Source of the DNA: Thermodesulfobacteriota bacterium
GTDB lineage: Bacteria; Desulfobacterota_D; UBA1144; Nemesobacterales; CSP1-2
Direction of reading: 5' to 3'
Length of the DNA: 40,471 nt
Assembly: GCA_036397855.1 (NCBI GenBank)
Contig: DASWID010000123.1
Span: 1-40,471 of the forward strand
The notes beneath the pieces were generated by a model that had not been told where the DNA came from, searched no databases, and was given only the letters and a program-made list of their open reading frames with translations. The position numbers were made by a program, and so were the translations under genes. Below, piece by piece: positions 24,935 to 35,023 of this stretch; position 1 is the first letter of the stretch, and the number at the start of each line of letters is the position of its first letter.

Positions 24935-25075
24935 CATAAAAGCCGGTGCGACTTGATTGTAGATTTCTTTGGCGGTACACTAGATTAGATATTATCGTTT
25001 TGACAGAAGGCAGTTTCGAATTACTAATTGTATTGAGTGTGTTTGTAAATTACTACAACGGAGTGTGAATCCAGC

Positions 25076-28000
25076 ATGCAAAATTTCCTAGATAGGAGTC
25101 GATACCAAAACTCGTTGTACAATCCATCTTATGAACATGATGCATGTGGTGTAGGTTTTATTGCTGACATATCTGGGAATAAGAGCCACAAAATAGTTGA
25201 GTTGGCGATTGAGGCTGTAGTCAACCTTACTCATCGTGGAGCTGTTGATGCAGATGCAAAAACAGGTGATGGCGCCGGAATTATCACTCAGATCCCAATA
25301 AAACTGTTTAAGAAGGAAATAAATAGGCTTGGATATCGTATTTCCAATGATACGGACTTTGCTGTTGGGATGGTTTTCCTTCCAAAGGACAATCCTGTTG
25401 CTCAGGAACGATGCAAAACGATTGTTGAAGAGGTGATTGAGCATAACGGTTTGATTCTATTTGGGTGGAGGCCCGTTCCGGTTGATAACTCGGTTCTCGG
25501 AGATAAGGCTGCTTCAACAAGGCCTGAAATCTTACAGGTCTTAATTGGGCGAAAGGGAAATTTGTCAGACGATGCATTTGAAAGAAAGCTTTACATAGTG
25601 AGAAAGGAAATCGAACAACACGTGGCTAGAAAGGGAAAAGAAGGATTTTATATACCTTCATTTTCTCATCGCACCATAGTTTACAAAGGGCTTTTCGTTG
25701 CACCACAGCTCAGGCGTTTTTATGTCGATCTACAGAATCCTGATTTTGAAACTTGTTTGGCGGTATTCCATCAGCGTTATAGCACAAATACTTTTCCTAA
25801 TTGGTTTCTTGCCCAACCCTTTAGAATGCTTGGACATAATGGTGAAATCAACACACTCCGGGGAAATCAAAACTGGACAAGGGCGAGGGAACCGGAACTT
25901 AAATCTCCCATTTGGAAAAAGAGGATTAAAAAGATCATCCCTATCATACAACCAGATGGTAGTGATTCAGCTAATTTGGATAATGTCCTTGAGTTGTTGG
26001 TAATGTCTGGACGCGATCTGAGACACGCAGTCACAATGTTAATACCAGAAGCATATGAGAATATGCAATTCATGAACCCTGCATTGAAGGGTTATTATGA
26101 ATATCATTCATGTATTTCCGAGCCTTGGGATGGTCCTGCCGCAATAGCTTTTACTGACGGAAGGATAGTGGGTTCTTCTCTTGATAGAAATGGACTTCGT
26201 CCGGCTCGTTATATTGTTACAGATGATAATGTCATTATCATGGGGTCAGAGGTCGGAATGATTGATATTGAGCCTTCCAAAGTGGTCGAAAAGGGTAGGC
26301 TTGGGCCGGGAAAGATTATAGCCGTAGACACCTTCAAAGGTGTCCTTTTGAAGAATGAAGAGGTCAAACAGCAATTAGCGAGCCAGAGGACTTATAATGA
26401 ATGGGTCCATAGGAATATGTTTGATACTGAATCTCTGAATCTGAGATCCAATTGGGAAGGCATAGGGCTTGTTGATGAGTCAGATTTAATTAAAGTTCAA
26501 AAGGTTTTTGGATATTCGCTAGAAGATTTGGAACGCATATTAGAACCAATGGTTATGAATGCCAAAGAACCCGTTGGATCGATGGGTGACGATACTCCAC
26601 TCGCGGTTTTATCGAGGAAACCGCGACTACTTTTCACCTATTTTAAACAGAGATTTGCACAGGTGACGAACCCTCCAATCGATTCTCTCAGAGAGCAGCT
26701 TGTGATGTCCCTTGTCACCAGAATTGGTTCCAGAGGGAGTATCCTTGAAGAACAGGAGAATCATGCGAAGTTAATAAGGTTCCATAGTCCGATCCTCACC
26801 AATGCGGAATTGAAATGGATTAAAGAATTGAAACATCCTGATATAAGTTCCACTGTAGTCAGCGCCGTATTCGATAGCAGTAAGGGACCAGAGGAAATGG
26901 AAATCGAGTTAGAAGAGATTTGTAATTTAGCGTACAAATCGGTAGAGAATGGAAAGAATGTTCTGATTTTAAGTGATCGAAATGTAGGGGTAGATAAGGC
27001 GCCGATTCCTTCACTCCTCGCAGTGGGTGCGATACATCATCATCTCATTCGTAAGGGAGTAAGAATGAGGGCGAGCATTGTGGTTGAAACCGCGGAGGTA
27101 AGGGAGGATCATCATTTCGCCTGTCTAATTGGTTTTGGAGCAAGCTGTATAAATCCATACTTGGCATTTGAGAGTGTTGCTAACATGGTGAGTAGAGGCA
27201 ACGGTATGGAAGAGGTTGGGCTCACAAAGGCCCTAGATAATTATAGGACAGCAGTCGAGAAAGGGATTCTGAAAATAATGTCAAAAATGGGCATATCAAC
27301 AGTAGCTAGCTATAGGGGCGCACAGATCTTTGAGGTTCTTGGGATAAATAAATCAGTTATAGACAAATATTTTTGTGGTGCTGAATCCAGAATTAGGGGT
27401 GTCGGGTTGAGGGATATTGCAATTGATGTGCTTCGATTTCATGAAGCTGCATTCGACACAGAGGAGACAGGTCTGAGAGAAGTAGGCATCTATAGATTCA
27501 GAAAGGATGGCGAATATCATGGAACTAACCCAACTGTTTTCAAGGCATTGCATAAAGCTGCGAGAAGTGGAAAATATGAAGATTATAAAAAGTACAGTGA
27601 GGCGGTGGATAGTCGTCCCCCCATGTCTCTCAGAGATCTATTAGTTTTTAAAAAGAGAAAGCCTATTCCTCTCCACATGGTTGAGCCCGTCGAGTCAATA
27701 GTAAAGCGTTTTTGTGCACCAGGAATGTCGTTTGGTGCCCTCAGTGCTGAAGCGCATGAAACTGTGGCGATTGGAATGAATAGAATTGGCGCTAAATCGA
27801 GTAGTGGAGAGGGGGGGGAAAATCCAGAAAGGTTTCACCGCCGTCCCAATGGGGATTGGCCGAATAGTCTCATTAAACAGGTTGCTTCCGGTAGGTTTGG
27901 GGTTACTCCTGAGTATCTTGCATCTGCTAAGGAGCTCGAAATCAAGATGGCCCAAGGATCAAAACCTGGTGAGGGAGGCCAGCTTCCGGGAGCAAAAGTG

Positions 28001-29671
28001 AGTGCTGAAATAGCGAGAGTTAGGCATTCGGTACCTGGTGTTTCTCTTATATCACCACCGCCCCACCATGATATATATAGTATTGAAGATCTATCTCAAT
28101 TAATCTATGACCTGAAGCATATAAATACGAGAGCAAAGGTAGCTGTGAAACTTGTGGCAGAAGCCGGTGTGGGAACGGTGGCAGCCGGGGTTGCCAAGGC
28201 CTATGCGGATGTAGTACATATAAGCGGGCATGAAGGAGGTACCGGGGCGTCACCCCTTGGCTCAATTAAGCATGCTGGTATTCCTTGGGAACTTGGACTT
28301 TCAGAGACTCAGCAGGTTCTTGTTCTAAATGACCTCAGGGGTCGTGTTGTTGTGAGAGTCGACGGTGGACTTAAAACAGGAAGAGACGTCGTAGTTGCCG
28401 CAATCCTTGGAGCGGAGGAATACGGATTTGGTACAGCTTCTCTTGTAGCAATAGGTTGTGTCATGGCTAGGCAGTGTCACCTCAATACTTGTCCTGTGGG
28501 CGTGGCTACGCAGAATCCCGAGCTCAGGGCAAAATTCCAAGGCTCTCCTGAACACCTTGTGAATTTTTTATTTGCAGTAGCACAGGAAGTAAGGGAAATA
28601 CTTTCATCCCTTGGGTTCAGGAAGCTTGATGAGATAATTGGCCGTACTGAACTTCTTGACCCTAGGTATGACGCCGAACTACCTAAAACTAAAGACATTG
28701 ATCTCAGTGCAGTATTAGCTGATCCTGATCCGAGTGGTGGTAAACCAAGACACCATATTAAAGAGAGAAATGATAGGGTAGATGCACCTCTCGACAACAT
28801 CATTCTTCAAGACGCAATGGATGCAATTGCAGGCAAGGAGCCGGTTAGAATAAGATCTGAGATAAGGAATATTAATCGTACGGTTGGTGCTATGGTTGCT
28901 GGCGAGATCGCGTTTAGATATGGAGACAAGGGACTCCCAGAAGGGACAATAGAGATGAGCTTTATAGGTAGTGCAGGACAGAGTTTCGGGGCTTTTTCGA
29001 TTAATGGTATGAGGTTAATGCTCGAGGGTGAAGCGAATGACTATGTTGGTAAAGGTATGCACGGCGGGGAAATTGTAATAAAGCCCCCGATTACCGCAAA
29101 GTTTCTTTCTCATAAGAATGTTATAATAGGCAATACAGTTATGTATGGTGCAACGGGTGGAGCGCTATACGCTGCCGGCTGTGCTGGAGAACGGTTCTGC
29201 GTGAGAAATAGCGGGGGTAATGCAGTGATAGAAGGCCTTGGTGATCATGGATGTGAGTACATGACTGGGGGTACCGTTGTAGTCCTAGGAGATACGGGAA
29301 GGAACTTTGGTGCCGGGATGACCGGTGGCCTTGCTTATGTTTTGGATGAGAATAATTCTATTCCTACGAAGCTTCATAGTCAGTTTGTAACTCATGAAAG
29401 GGTAATTGACCAAGAAGACATTGATATTATCAGATCCATGATTCGTAGGCATTATGAAGTTACTGAGAGCAGGAGATCGGGAGAAATTTTAAATAACTTT
29501 ACACATTACCTACCGCTTTTCTGGAAAGTGATACCATTGGAAAGTATTAAGCCATTAGAAGCTCAAAAAAAGACTACTAAGGATGAAGTAAAGGTTGCAG
29601 TACTGAAGGATAAATCTCAACCAGCTGTTGTATCTGTAACGAACAATAGAGTCTCCGATCTTAAGCACTAG
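25076..29671 (+). CDS. gltB: Glutamate synthase, large (alpha) subunit
   Basis: It makes two glutamates from glutamine and 2-oxoglutarate. The 1531-residue protein has a short propeptide and Cys24 (EHDACGVGF) as the N-terminal glutaminase nucleophile. Glutaminase blocks (HQRYSTNTFPNW, GHNGEINTLRGN), the central domain and the FMN-binding synthase domain (SSGEGGE, GRFGVTPEYL, PPPHHDIYSIEDL, HEGGTGASPLGSIKHAG) follow. The 3Fe-4S motif is CVMARQCHLNTCPVG, and the C-terminal GXGXG beta-helix is present. The segment after SSGEGGENPERF is short, as in NADPH-type enzymes, without the long ferredoxin loop of plant/cyanobacterial Fd-GOGAT. A gltD partner is therefore expected, yet none lies in this window. 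Start: GGAG lies 12 bases upstream, a loose spacing. Confidence 0.95.
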   Translation: MQNFLDRSRYQNSLYNPSYEHDACGVGFIADISGNKSHKIVELAIEAVVNLTHRGAVDADAKTGDGAGIITQIPIKLFKKEINRLGYRISNDTDFAVGMVFLPKDNPVAQERCKTIVEEVIEHNGLILFGWRPVPVDNSVLGDKAASTRPEILQVLIGRKGNLSDDAFERKLYIVRKEIEQHVARKGKEGFYIPSFSHRTIVYKGLFVAPQLRRFYVDLQNPDFETCLAVFHQRYSTNTFPNWFLAQPFRMLGHNGEINTLRGNQNWTRAREPELKSPIWKKRIKKIIPIIQPDGSDSANLDNVLELLVMSGRDLRHAVTMLIPEAYENMQFMNPALKGYYEYHSCISEPWDGPAAIAFTDGRIVGSSLDRNGLRPARYIVTDDNVIIMGSEVGMIDIEPSKVVEKGRLGPGKIIAVDTFKGVLLKNEEVKQQLASQRTYNEWVHRNMFDTESLNLRSNWEGIGLVDESDLIKVQKVFGYSLEDLERILEPMVMNAKEPVGSMGDDTPLAVLSRKPRLLFTYFKQRFAQVTNPPIDSLREQLVMSLVTRIGSRGSILEEQENHAKLIRFHSPILTNAELKWIKELKHPDISSTVVSAVFDSSKGPEEMEIELEEICNLAYKSVENGKNVLILSDRNVGVDKAPIPSLLAVGAIHHHLIRKGVRMRASIVVETAEVREDHHFACLIGFGASCINPYLAFESVANMVSRGNGMEEVGLTKALDNYRTAVEKGILKIMSKMGISTVASYRGAQIFEVLGINKSVIDKYFCGAESRIRGVGLRDIAIDVLRFHEAAFDTEETGLREVGIYRFRKDGEYHGTNPTVFKALHKAARSGKYEDYKKYSEAVDSRPPMSLRDLLVFKKRKPIPLHMVEPVESIVKRFCAPGMSFGALSAEAHETVAIGMNRIGAKSSSGEGGENPERFHRRPNGDWPNSLIKQVASGRFGVTPEYLASAKELEIKMAQGSKPGEGGQLPGAKVSAEIARVRHSVPGVSLISPPPHHDIYSIEDLSQLIYDLKHINTRAKVAVKLVAEAGVGTVAAGVAKAYADVVHISGHEGGTGASPLGSIKHAGIPWELGLSETQQVLVLNDLRGRVVVRVDGGLKTGRDVVVAAILGAEEYGFGTASLVAIGCVMARQCHLNTCPVGVATQNPELRAKFQGSPEHLVNFLFAVAQEVREILSSLGFRKLDEIIGRTELLDPRYDAELPKTKDIDLSAVLADPDPSGGKPRHHIKERNDRVDAPLDNIILQDAMDAIAGKEPVRIRSEIRNINRTVGAMVAGEIAFRYGDKGLPEGTIEMSFIGSAGQSFGAFSINGMRLMLEGEANDYVGKGMHGGEIVIKPPITAKFLSHKNVIIGNTVMYGATGGALYAAGCAGERFCVRNSGGNAVIEGLGDHGCEYMTGGTVVVLGDTGRNFGAGMTGGLAYVLDENNSIPTKLHSQFVTHERVIDQEDIDIIRSMIRRHYEVTESRRSGEILNNFTHYLPLFWKVIPLESIKPLEAQKKTTKDEVKVAVLKDKSQPAVVSVTNNRVSDLKH

Positions 29672-29761
29672 GTTAAGCTTGTTACGGGTTTTTTTCAGAG
29701 TTTCTCTGGCATTCGATGGCTTAAACTGTAATTAGAAATTTTAACAACTCTGATGATTAGT

Positions 29762-30301
29762 TTAAATGTTTACTTGTTGTTCTATGTAAGCTAATTTTTT
29801 CAAAACCCTTAAAATTTTTTCTACGCTTTCATCCATAGTCTCAATATTTGTTTCGACGGTTATCTCAGGCTGAAGTGGTTCTTCATAAGGGTCTGATATC
29901 CCAGTGAAATTAGTTATTTCCCCTGAAATTGCCCTTTTGTATAATCCCTTTACATCTCTCTTTATGCATTCCTCGATTGGACATTTGACATATATTTCAA
30001 CGAATCTGCCAATCTCCTTTCTTGCTTCGTCTCTTATTTCTCTATAAGGCGATATTGCGCATGTAATCGCAACTCCTCCACATCTTGTAATTATGTTTGC
30101 GACATATGAGATCCTCCTTATATTCTCATCCCTGTCCTCTTTGGAAAAACCTAATCCCTTGGATAATCTTAATCTTACTTCATCGCCGTCCAAAACTTCA
30201 GTATGGAATCCCATATGAGTTAATCTAGTTTCAACCATTCTCGCTAGGGTTGATTTTCCGGAACTGGGTAGCCCAGTAAACCATAGAGTATAACCTTTCA
30301 A
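29762..30301 (-). CDS. cysC: Adenylylsulfate (APS) kinase
   Basis: It phosphorylates adenylylsulfate to PAPS for sulfate assimilation or sulfation. The 179-residue single domain has the P-loop GLPSSGKST (10-18), the DGDEVR motif, GFSKEDRDENIRRI, the ISPYREIRDEAR mobile-lid segment and GLYKRAISGEI.NFTGISDPYEEP, all standard. No sulfate adenylyltransferase or sulfotransferase is in the window. It lies 98 bases after iorB on the same strand and may be read through from it. The fold is sure; whether PAPS feeds assimilation or sulfation here is open. Confidence 0.94.
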   Translation of the reverse strand: MKGYTLWFTGLPSSGKSTLARMVETRLTHMGFHTEVLDGDEVRLRLSKGLGFSKEDRDENIRRISYVANIITRCGGVAITCAISPYREIRDEARKEIGRFVEIYVKCPIEECIKRDVKGLYKRAISGEITNFTGISDPYEEPLQPEITVETNIETMDESVEKILRVLKKLAYIEQQVNI

Positions 30302-30399
30302 CGCTATTCTCCTTTTAATTGACTCCGTTTGTTCGGTGATTTAAATGCTGAAAAAGGTAATTCAGTATGAATTTTAATTATGTTCTATCCATATATGAT

Positions 30400-32001
30400 C
30401 TAAGCTGCTTTTTTCTTTAAAGTAGAATTGGCAAGTTTTTCTGCCTTTTCTATTCCATCCGTTGAAGCTGATATTAAATACAAGGATTTTTCACCTATCT
30501 CTAAAGTTAAGTTGAAGGCGTTATCAATTTCCTTCTCAGAATCTGCAATTGGATCTATTATTTTTTCTAAATATGTTTTTAAGGAATCCAATGTCCTTCT
30601 CCTTACTTTTCCATAACCCTTCACCATGCTCCCACTCTTTGCAACGAGGCATCCCAGTGCATAGTTTGTTTTGGAGTATCTCTCCACATATGCTGCATAT
30701 TTTTTAATGTATGAATGTTCTTTCCTGAATCTGTAGGAATAAGGCCTAAATTTTTTGAGTTTTGTTAGAAACCATAGCCTCAAGCTCCCCAAAAATGAAG
30801 ATGTCGTAGGAGATTGGGCAAAGGTTATCCTATTACTATTAGGCCAGATCTTTTTGAACAACCTATTATCTGTTAATTTTACGATCGGTGAGACCAAGAC
30901 ATTTGGTAGTAGTCCATAAATCTCTTCGGCATCCGGATTCAGGTAATCTATCACATGAAAAACTTGATCGTCACGCAATTGCATTTCCTTTTGTATGCGT
31001 TTAAATCTTTCTGGATTAATCTTAAGCTCGGCCACCCGAATTCCATCTTCATAACTCATCCAAAGGGCTAGGTTCTTTGCAAAAGCTTCGGTCAGCAAGA
31101 AGGAATTAGAACCCGAGTTTTTATCTATTTGGTAAATGTTCTTCAATGTATCTAAATAATTCTCTGCGTACCATATGTCTTGATAATCAGTAAGCCTATA
31201 TAGAGCCTCTGCGAGAATTTCTCTTAACCTTTCGGGATATTCATTTTCAACTCTTAATAATAAGGAGAATAAGCCCTCTCGTTTACCAGGATCTACCTTA
31301 GCTAATTTTTCGCTTTTGAGTTCATCCCACTCTAGGTCTGATTTCACTAATGAGATTTTGTATTTATTTGATTTGATGTAGTCCCAACCTATTCTAAAAG
31401 CTTTGATGTTATTTTCAACCGCTATCCCCACTTGTGATATAGCTTTGAGAAAGCTAGCTTCTGCGATCGGTAACGATGCAGATGTACCCAGGGCCCCTAA
31501 GAGAATTGCGTTTATAGCCAGTTCATCCATTCCGTACTCTTTCGCAAGTGCAAGGGCGTCTAGACCAACAAATCTTGAAGAGAATGCGTTTGCCAGCTTG
31601 TGCAGGTTCTCATCGGAGTAAATACCGTTTGAAAGGGGCATTTTTTCGAGAGTTGAGTAAATCCTATGTGTGCTAGATACGATGGTTGTTTTATCTGATC
31701 CGTATCCGAGCTCTAAAACTCTTCCGAGTTCCAAAAACTCCTGGGCCAAAATTATATCAATGTCTCCCGGCAAAGGGTATTGAGAAAAAATTATTGGTTT
31801 TGGATCGGGTTTTACCTTTGAATAAGCTTCGAGATAGTACATTGTTGACCCCCCACGCTGCGACAGCCCGGGAAGTCCAACTCCTTGCACCTCGAATCCC
31901 TCAATCAGAAATAGTTGGACGAGCCATTCTGTAAGAACCCCTCCACCTTGACCTCCGACTGCTGGAATTAGGATCTTTATTAAATCAATATTTCTATCCA
32001 T
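30400..32001 (-). CDS. iorB: Indolepyruvate:ferredoxin oxidoreductase, beta-type subunit with long C-terminal extension
   Basis: The gamma-like subunit of the 2-oxoacid oxidoreductase that oxidises arylpyruvates to aryl-acyl-CoA with ferredoxin. The N-terminal 190 residues have the family start (AVGGQGGGVLTEWLVQ, VGLPGLSQRGGST, DIDIILAQEFLELGR). About 340 more residues follow, which I take for the DUF6537-like extension seen in some proteobacterial IorB proteins. It has no Cys cluster of its own. The ATG at 32001 is preferred to the in-frame GTG at 32010; neither has a strong ribosome binding site. It follows iorA after about 80 bases, consistent with one operon. Confidence 0.85.
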   Translation of the reverse strand: MDRNIDLIKILIPAVGGQGGGVLTEWLVQLFLIEGFEVQGVGLPGLSQRGGSTMYYLEAYSKVKPDPKPIIFSQYPLPGDIDIILAQEFLELGRVLELGYGSDKTTIVSSTHRIYSTLEKMPLSNGIYSDENLHKLANAFSSRFVGLDALALAKEYGMDELAINAILLGALGTSASLPIAEASFLKAISQVGIAVENNIKAFRIGWDYIKSNKYKISLVKSDLEWDELKSEKLAKVDPGKREGLFSLLLRVENEYPERLREILAEALYRLTDYQDIWYAENYLDTLKNIYQIDKNSGSNSFLLTEAFAKNLALWMSYEDGIRVAELKINPERFKRIQKEMQLRDDQVFHVIDYLNPDAEEIYGLLPNVLVSPIVKLTDNRLFKKIWPNSNRITFAQSPTTSSFLGSLRLWFLTKLKKFRPYSYRFRKEHSYIKKYAAYVERYSKTNYALGCLVAKSGSMVKGYGKVRRRTLDSLKTYLEKIIDPIADSEKEIDNAFNLTLEIGEKSLYLISASTDGIEKAEKLANSTLKKKAA

Positions 32002-32082
32002 TATTTTCACACTTAAGATCAGGCAGATCGCCTTAAATCAATCTCAAGGTAGAAGGTACAGTCGATTATAACACTCTCGTAA

Positions 32083-34218
32083 TCAGTTCGCCAATACGTT
32101 TTTTGAAATTAAGTGTAGCAGGATGCCGTTAAGTTTGGATTCAAACTTATCAATTAATGAAGGGTTATTTATTATTTCTACCTTGTAAAACGATGGACAT
32201 AGAACAGCGGCATGAGCGATTTCTCCACATAGACCACATCCAACACAAGATTGCTCTATGTGTGCGATTGGATCATCCCTGAGGATCGACGGACTTTCCT
32301 TTAATGTAAGCGAGGGACAGCCATTATATCTCATACAGGAGTGGTCCCCCGTGCAGACATCAGGGTCCACACCCAGTTTTGCCTGCACCAATCTTTTTCC
32401 TGACTTTATCCTCTTGTCTATTAATTTTCTCTCTTTTCTGGTCTTCTCAAGTTGGCACTCGCCCTTTGAGATAATCACTCTAAGCCCTTCATTAGTTTCA
32501 TATGCTTTTCGAAGAACATTCAAGGATTCCTTTAAATCGTACGGATCAACCTTCTTTATCCATTTAACTCCCGCCCCCTTTAGGGCTTTTTCAATATCCA
32601 TGCCTACCCCTTCTTGCCTCATATTTTTTCCAGAAGCTGGATTTTCATGATGTCCTGTCATAGACGTCCAGAAATTTTCTAATATGATTAATATAGCATT
32701 CTGCTTATTATAAACGGCATTTGTTATGCTTGTTGTAAGACCACTGTGCCAGAAGGTTCCGTCACCCATAAAGGAAATTATTCTTTTGTTTGCCATCCGA
32801 GAAAGCGCTCCTGCGGAAGCAAGTCCGATGCCCATTCCTGTAATGGAATTACTAAGGTCAAATGGTGGGAGACCACTCATTGAATAGCAACCAATATCAG
32901 ATGCATAATACGATTTGCCGTAATCCTCTTCCAGTATTTTTATAGCTGTAAATATTGGCCTTTCGGGACAACCGGTGCAGAATACAGGGTTTCTCTTTGT
33001 AACAGGTTCGTCTAAAAAGTGGGCGGCCCTTTCTTTATGTTTTGCTACATATTCGCTTTGTTCTTGTATTTTCTGCTTTTCCTGTGTTGATAAGGTGTTT
33101 TTTATAATAAAGGTGCCGACTCCCTGTGTAATGCGATCAGGCGTATATTCTCCTTCTATGGGAAGAATGTCTTTGCCAAAAATCTCAAGATCGAGTCTTG
33201 ATCTTTGTGCTATAGACCTGATCTGCTCTTCAATAAGATTTGGCATCCCCTCTTCCACTATTAAGACTGCCTTTTTACCCTTAAGAAAGTTAATGATTTC
33301 ATCGGGAACAAGTGGATTAGTTACATTCAAATTCAATATAGGGAACCTACCTTCACCATTGAGATTAGATTCACCTAAATTGTATAAACATCTTATCAAA
33401 GAGTTAAATATCATCCCGTGGGTAATTATTCCTATACTTTTATCTTCGCCTTGAAAAACCTCATTCAAGTTGTTATCTACTATAAATTTTCTTGCAGCAG
33501 GGATCCGTTCATGGAACTTTTTTCTTTCGTGTTCGAAAGTATATGGCGGAAGGGGGATCTTATCCAGATCCGTAATCAGGTCGTCTAGTGGGTTTAATGT
33601 GCTGATTTTTGGCACAACGTTATTTTTACACTTAATCTTATTCCTTATGTGTGCAATCCTCGTGGATAGAAGAAACATCACTGGCATGTTGGAATATTCA
33701 GAGAGTCCAAATCCATATTCCACCATCTTTGCGACATGTTGCAGGTCTCCTCTCGGGTCGATCACCGCTAGGGTGGATTTTAATGCAAACGGAAGTGCTT
33801 TTTCTGCAACACAAGTGCTGTCACAACCATAGTCTTCTCCAACAACTATCATTGCACCACCGGTTACACCCGACGAGGATATATGGGCTAACGCATCGGA
33901 GGCGACATTAGTTCCAACTATTTTCCAGTTTGCAGACCCACGAATTGGGTAACTTATTGAAGCAGAAAGTAGAGCAGCCGCCGATGCTTCGTTACCCGAG
34001 CTATCAAAGTAGATTCCCCTATTTTTTAGTACTGGTTCGTAAGCGTCGGAAATTGCATCGATTATTCCAGCGGTTGGGGAGCCAGGGTATCCTCCTAGAT
34101 AGCTGACCCCGGATTGAAGGAATGCCTTTAATATTACCAGTGGGGTGTCACCATAGAGTGTTTTTCCTTCACCGTAGTTTAATTGTCCTATTATCTCTTT
34201 TGAATAACTACTTCCCAT
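32083..34218 (-). CDS. iorA: Indolepyruvate:ferredoxin oxidoreductase, alpha subunit (TPP and 4Fe-4S)
   Basis: The TPP-dependent catalytic subunit, about 711 residues. The N-terminal pyrimidine-binding domain has GGYPGSPTAGIIDAI. The TPP-binding block is FMGDGTFWHSGLTTSITNAVYNKQN. Two Fe-S motifs sit at the C terminus: an unusual first one, CTGDHSCMRYNGCP (Cys spacing 5 and 5), and a second, CVGCGLCGEIAHAAVLCP. This CTGDHSC type is the form I recall from proteobacterial IorA, which would act on phenylpyruvate and indolepyruvate in aromatic amino acid breakdown. AAGG sits 9 bases before the ATG at 34218; an in-frame TTG at 34233 gives five more residues. It leads the iorA-iorB pair. Confidence 0.92.
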   Translation of the reverse strand: MGSSYSKEIIGQLNYGEGKTLYGDTPLVILKAFLQSGVSYLGGYPGSPTAGIIDAISDAYEPVLKNRGIYFDSSGNEASAAALLSASISYPIRGSANWKIVGTNVASDALAHISSSGVTGGAMIVVGEDYGCDSTCVAEKALPFALKSTLAVIDPRGDLQHVAKMVEYGFGLSEYSNMPVMFLLSTRIAHIRNKIKCKNNVVPKISTLNPLDDLITDLDKIPLPPYTFEHERKKFHERIPAARKFIVDNNLNEVFQGEDKSIGIITHGMIFNSLIRCLYNLGESNLNGEGRFPILNLNVTNPLVPDEIINFLKGKKAVLIVEEGMPNLIEEQIRSIAQRSRLDLEIFGKDILPIEGEYTPDRITQGVGTFIIKNTLSTQEKQKIQEQSEYVAKHKERAAHFLDEPVTKRNPVFCTGCPERPIFTAIKILEEDYGKSYYASDIGCYSMSGLPPFDLSNSITGMGIGLASAGALSRMANKRIISFMGDGTFWHSGLTTSITNAVYNKQNAILIILENFWTSMTGHHENPASGKNMRQEGVGMDIEKALKGAGVKWIKKVDPYDLKESLNVLRKAYETNEGLRVIISKGECQLEKTRKERKLIDKRIKSGKRLVQAKLGVDPDVCTGDHSCMRYNGCPSLTLKESPSILRDDPIAHIEQSCVGCGLCGEIAHAAVLCPSFYKVEIINNPSLIDKFESKLNGILLHLISKNVLAN

Positions 34219-34321
34219 TTCTCGCCTTGCCAAATTGGCTATTATTGCCGATTCATAGTTCTATAGACTTTACCAGAAAATGGTTTGAGATACTAGGGTG
34301 ATTAATTCTCAAGGTTTTATC

Positions 34322-35023
34322 CTACATCTTTCGCTTTAATTGAGTCACAAAAATATCTGCCTGTCTTGTTGGTTCAGGTAGTCTAAAGCCAATTGTGCAT
34401 TTAAGCGTGACTTCTATTGATGTCTTCAAATCAATTTTATGCCCTATCGAAACAAATACCGGCTTTATCCCTCTTTTTGTTCTTAACACGGCTCCTATCG
34501 ATTCTCCACTATTTGAGTTTAATTCTGTCCAGTCCCCTTTCATATCTCCTGGCTCATCGAACTTACCATATAGTCTCGTTTTTGCTACTCCAATTGTCGG
34601 GATATCTAGTATCACCCCTACGTGGCTTGCGATCCCACACCTTCTGGGGTGAGCAATTCCCTGTCCGTCGACCATAAGTATGTCGGGCTTCCGTTTGAGT
34701 TGTTTCAAGGTTCCAATTATCGCTGGGCCTTCTCTAAAAGCAAGGAGTCCGGGAATGTAAGGAAATACTACCCTTACGATAGCAGAAGATCTTTCAATTT
34801 CTATAAGCTCAGGAAATGAGTACACTAAGATGCCACATATGTGTTGTTTTCCTCCATGAATTTGTGCGAGGTCTACTCCTGCAATCGTCTTTATTTCTCG
34901 AAAACCATTCTGTTTTATAACCCTTTTCTGGAGCTCCCGCTGAATTGCCAATGCCTCTTCATATAGGGGTTTATACTCAGGGTCGGTAATCCTTTCGAGA
35001 TTAATGAGCTCCATATTTTTCAC
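34322..35023 (-). CDS. nfi: Endonuclease V
   Basis: It nicks DNA (or RNA) one base 3' of deoxyinosine to start alternative excision repair. The 233-residue protein has Asp51 in AGVDLAQ, the YIPGLLAFREGP block (Tyr89 wedge, Glu98), LMVDGQGIAHPRRCG (Asp119) and GVAKTRLYG, so the DDE-type metal site is complete. It starts inside the preceding small gene (23-base overlap from the GTG at 35023, or 14 bases from the in-frame ATG at 35014), so the pair is probably coupled. The C-terminal ADIFVTQLKRKM tail is normal. Confidence 0.94.
   Translation of the reverse strand: MKNMELINLERITDPEYKPLYEEALAIQRELQKRVIKQNGFREIKTIAGVDLAQIHGGKQHICGILVYSFPELIEIERSSAIVRVVFPYIPGLLAFREGPAIIGTLKQLKRKPDILMVDGQGIAHPRRCGIASHVGVILDIPTIGVAKTRLYGKFDEPGDMKGDWTELNSNSGESIGAVLRTKRGIKPVFVSIGHKIDLKTSIEVTLKCTIGFRLPEPTRQADIFVTQLKRKM

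Larger units (their letters stand above)
24717..25075. other. Divergent upstream region between the LysM gene and gltB
   Basis: About 360 bases with no gene. Besides the LysM ribosome binding site it holds two gltB promoter candidates: 24907-24934 (listed separately) and a TTGACA at 25000-25005 followed at 17 bp by a poor ACTAAT. I do not recognise a riboswitch. Confidence 0.5.

Noticed and set aside
25076-29671. Ferredoxin-dependent glutamate synthase because gltD is absent
   Set aside because: The stretch between SSGEGGE and the GRFGVTPEYL block is short, lacking the roughly 27-residue ferredoxin loop, so the bacterial NADPH type is more likely.
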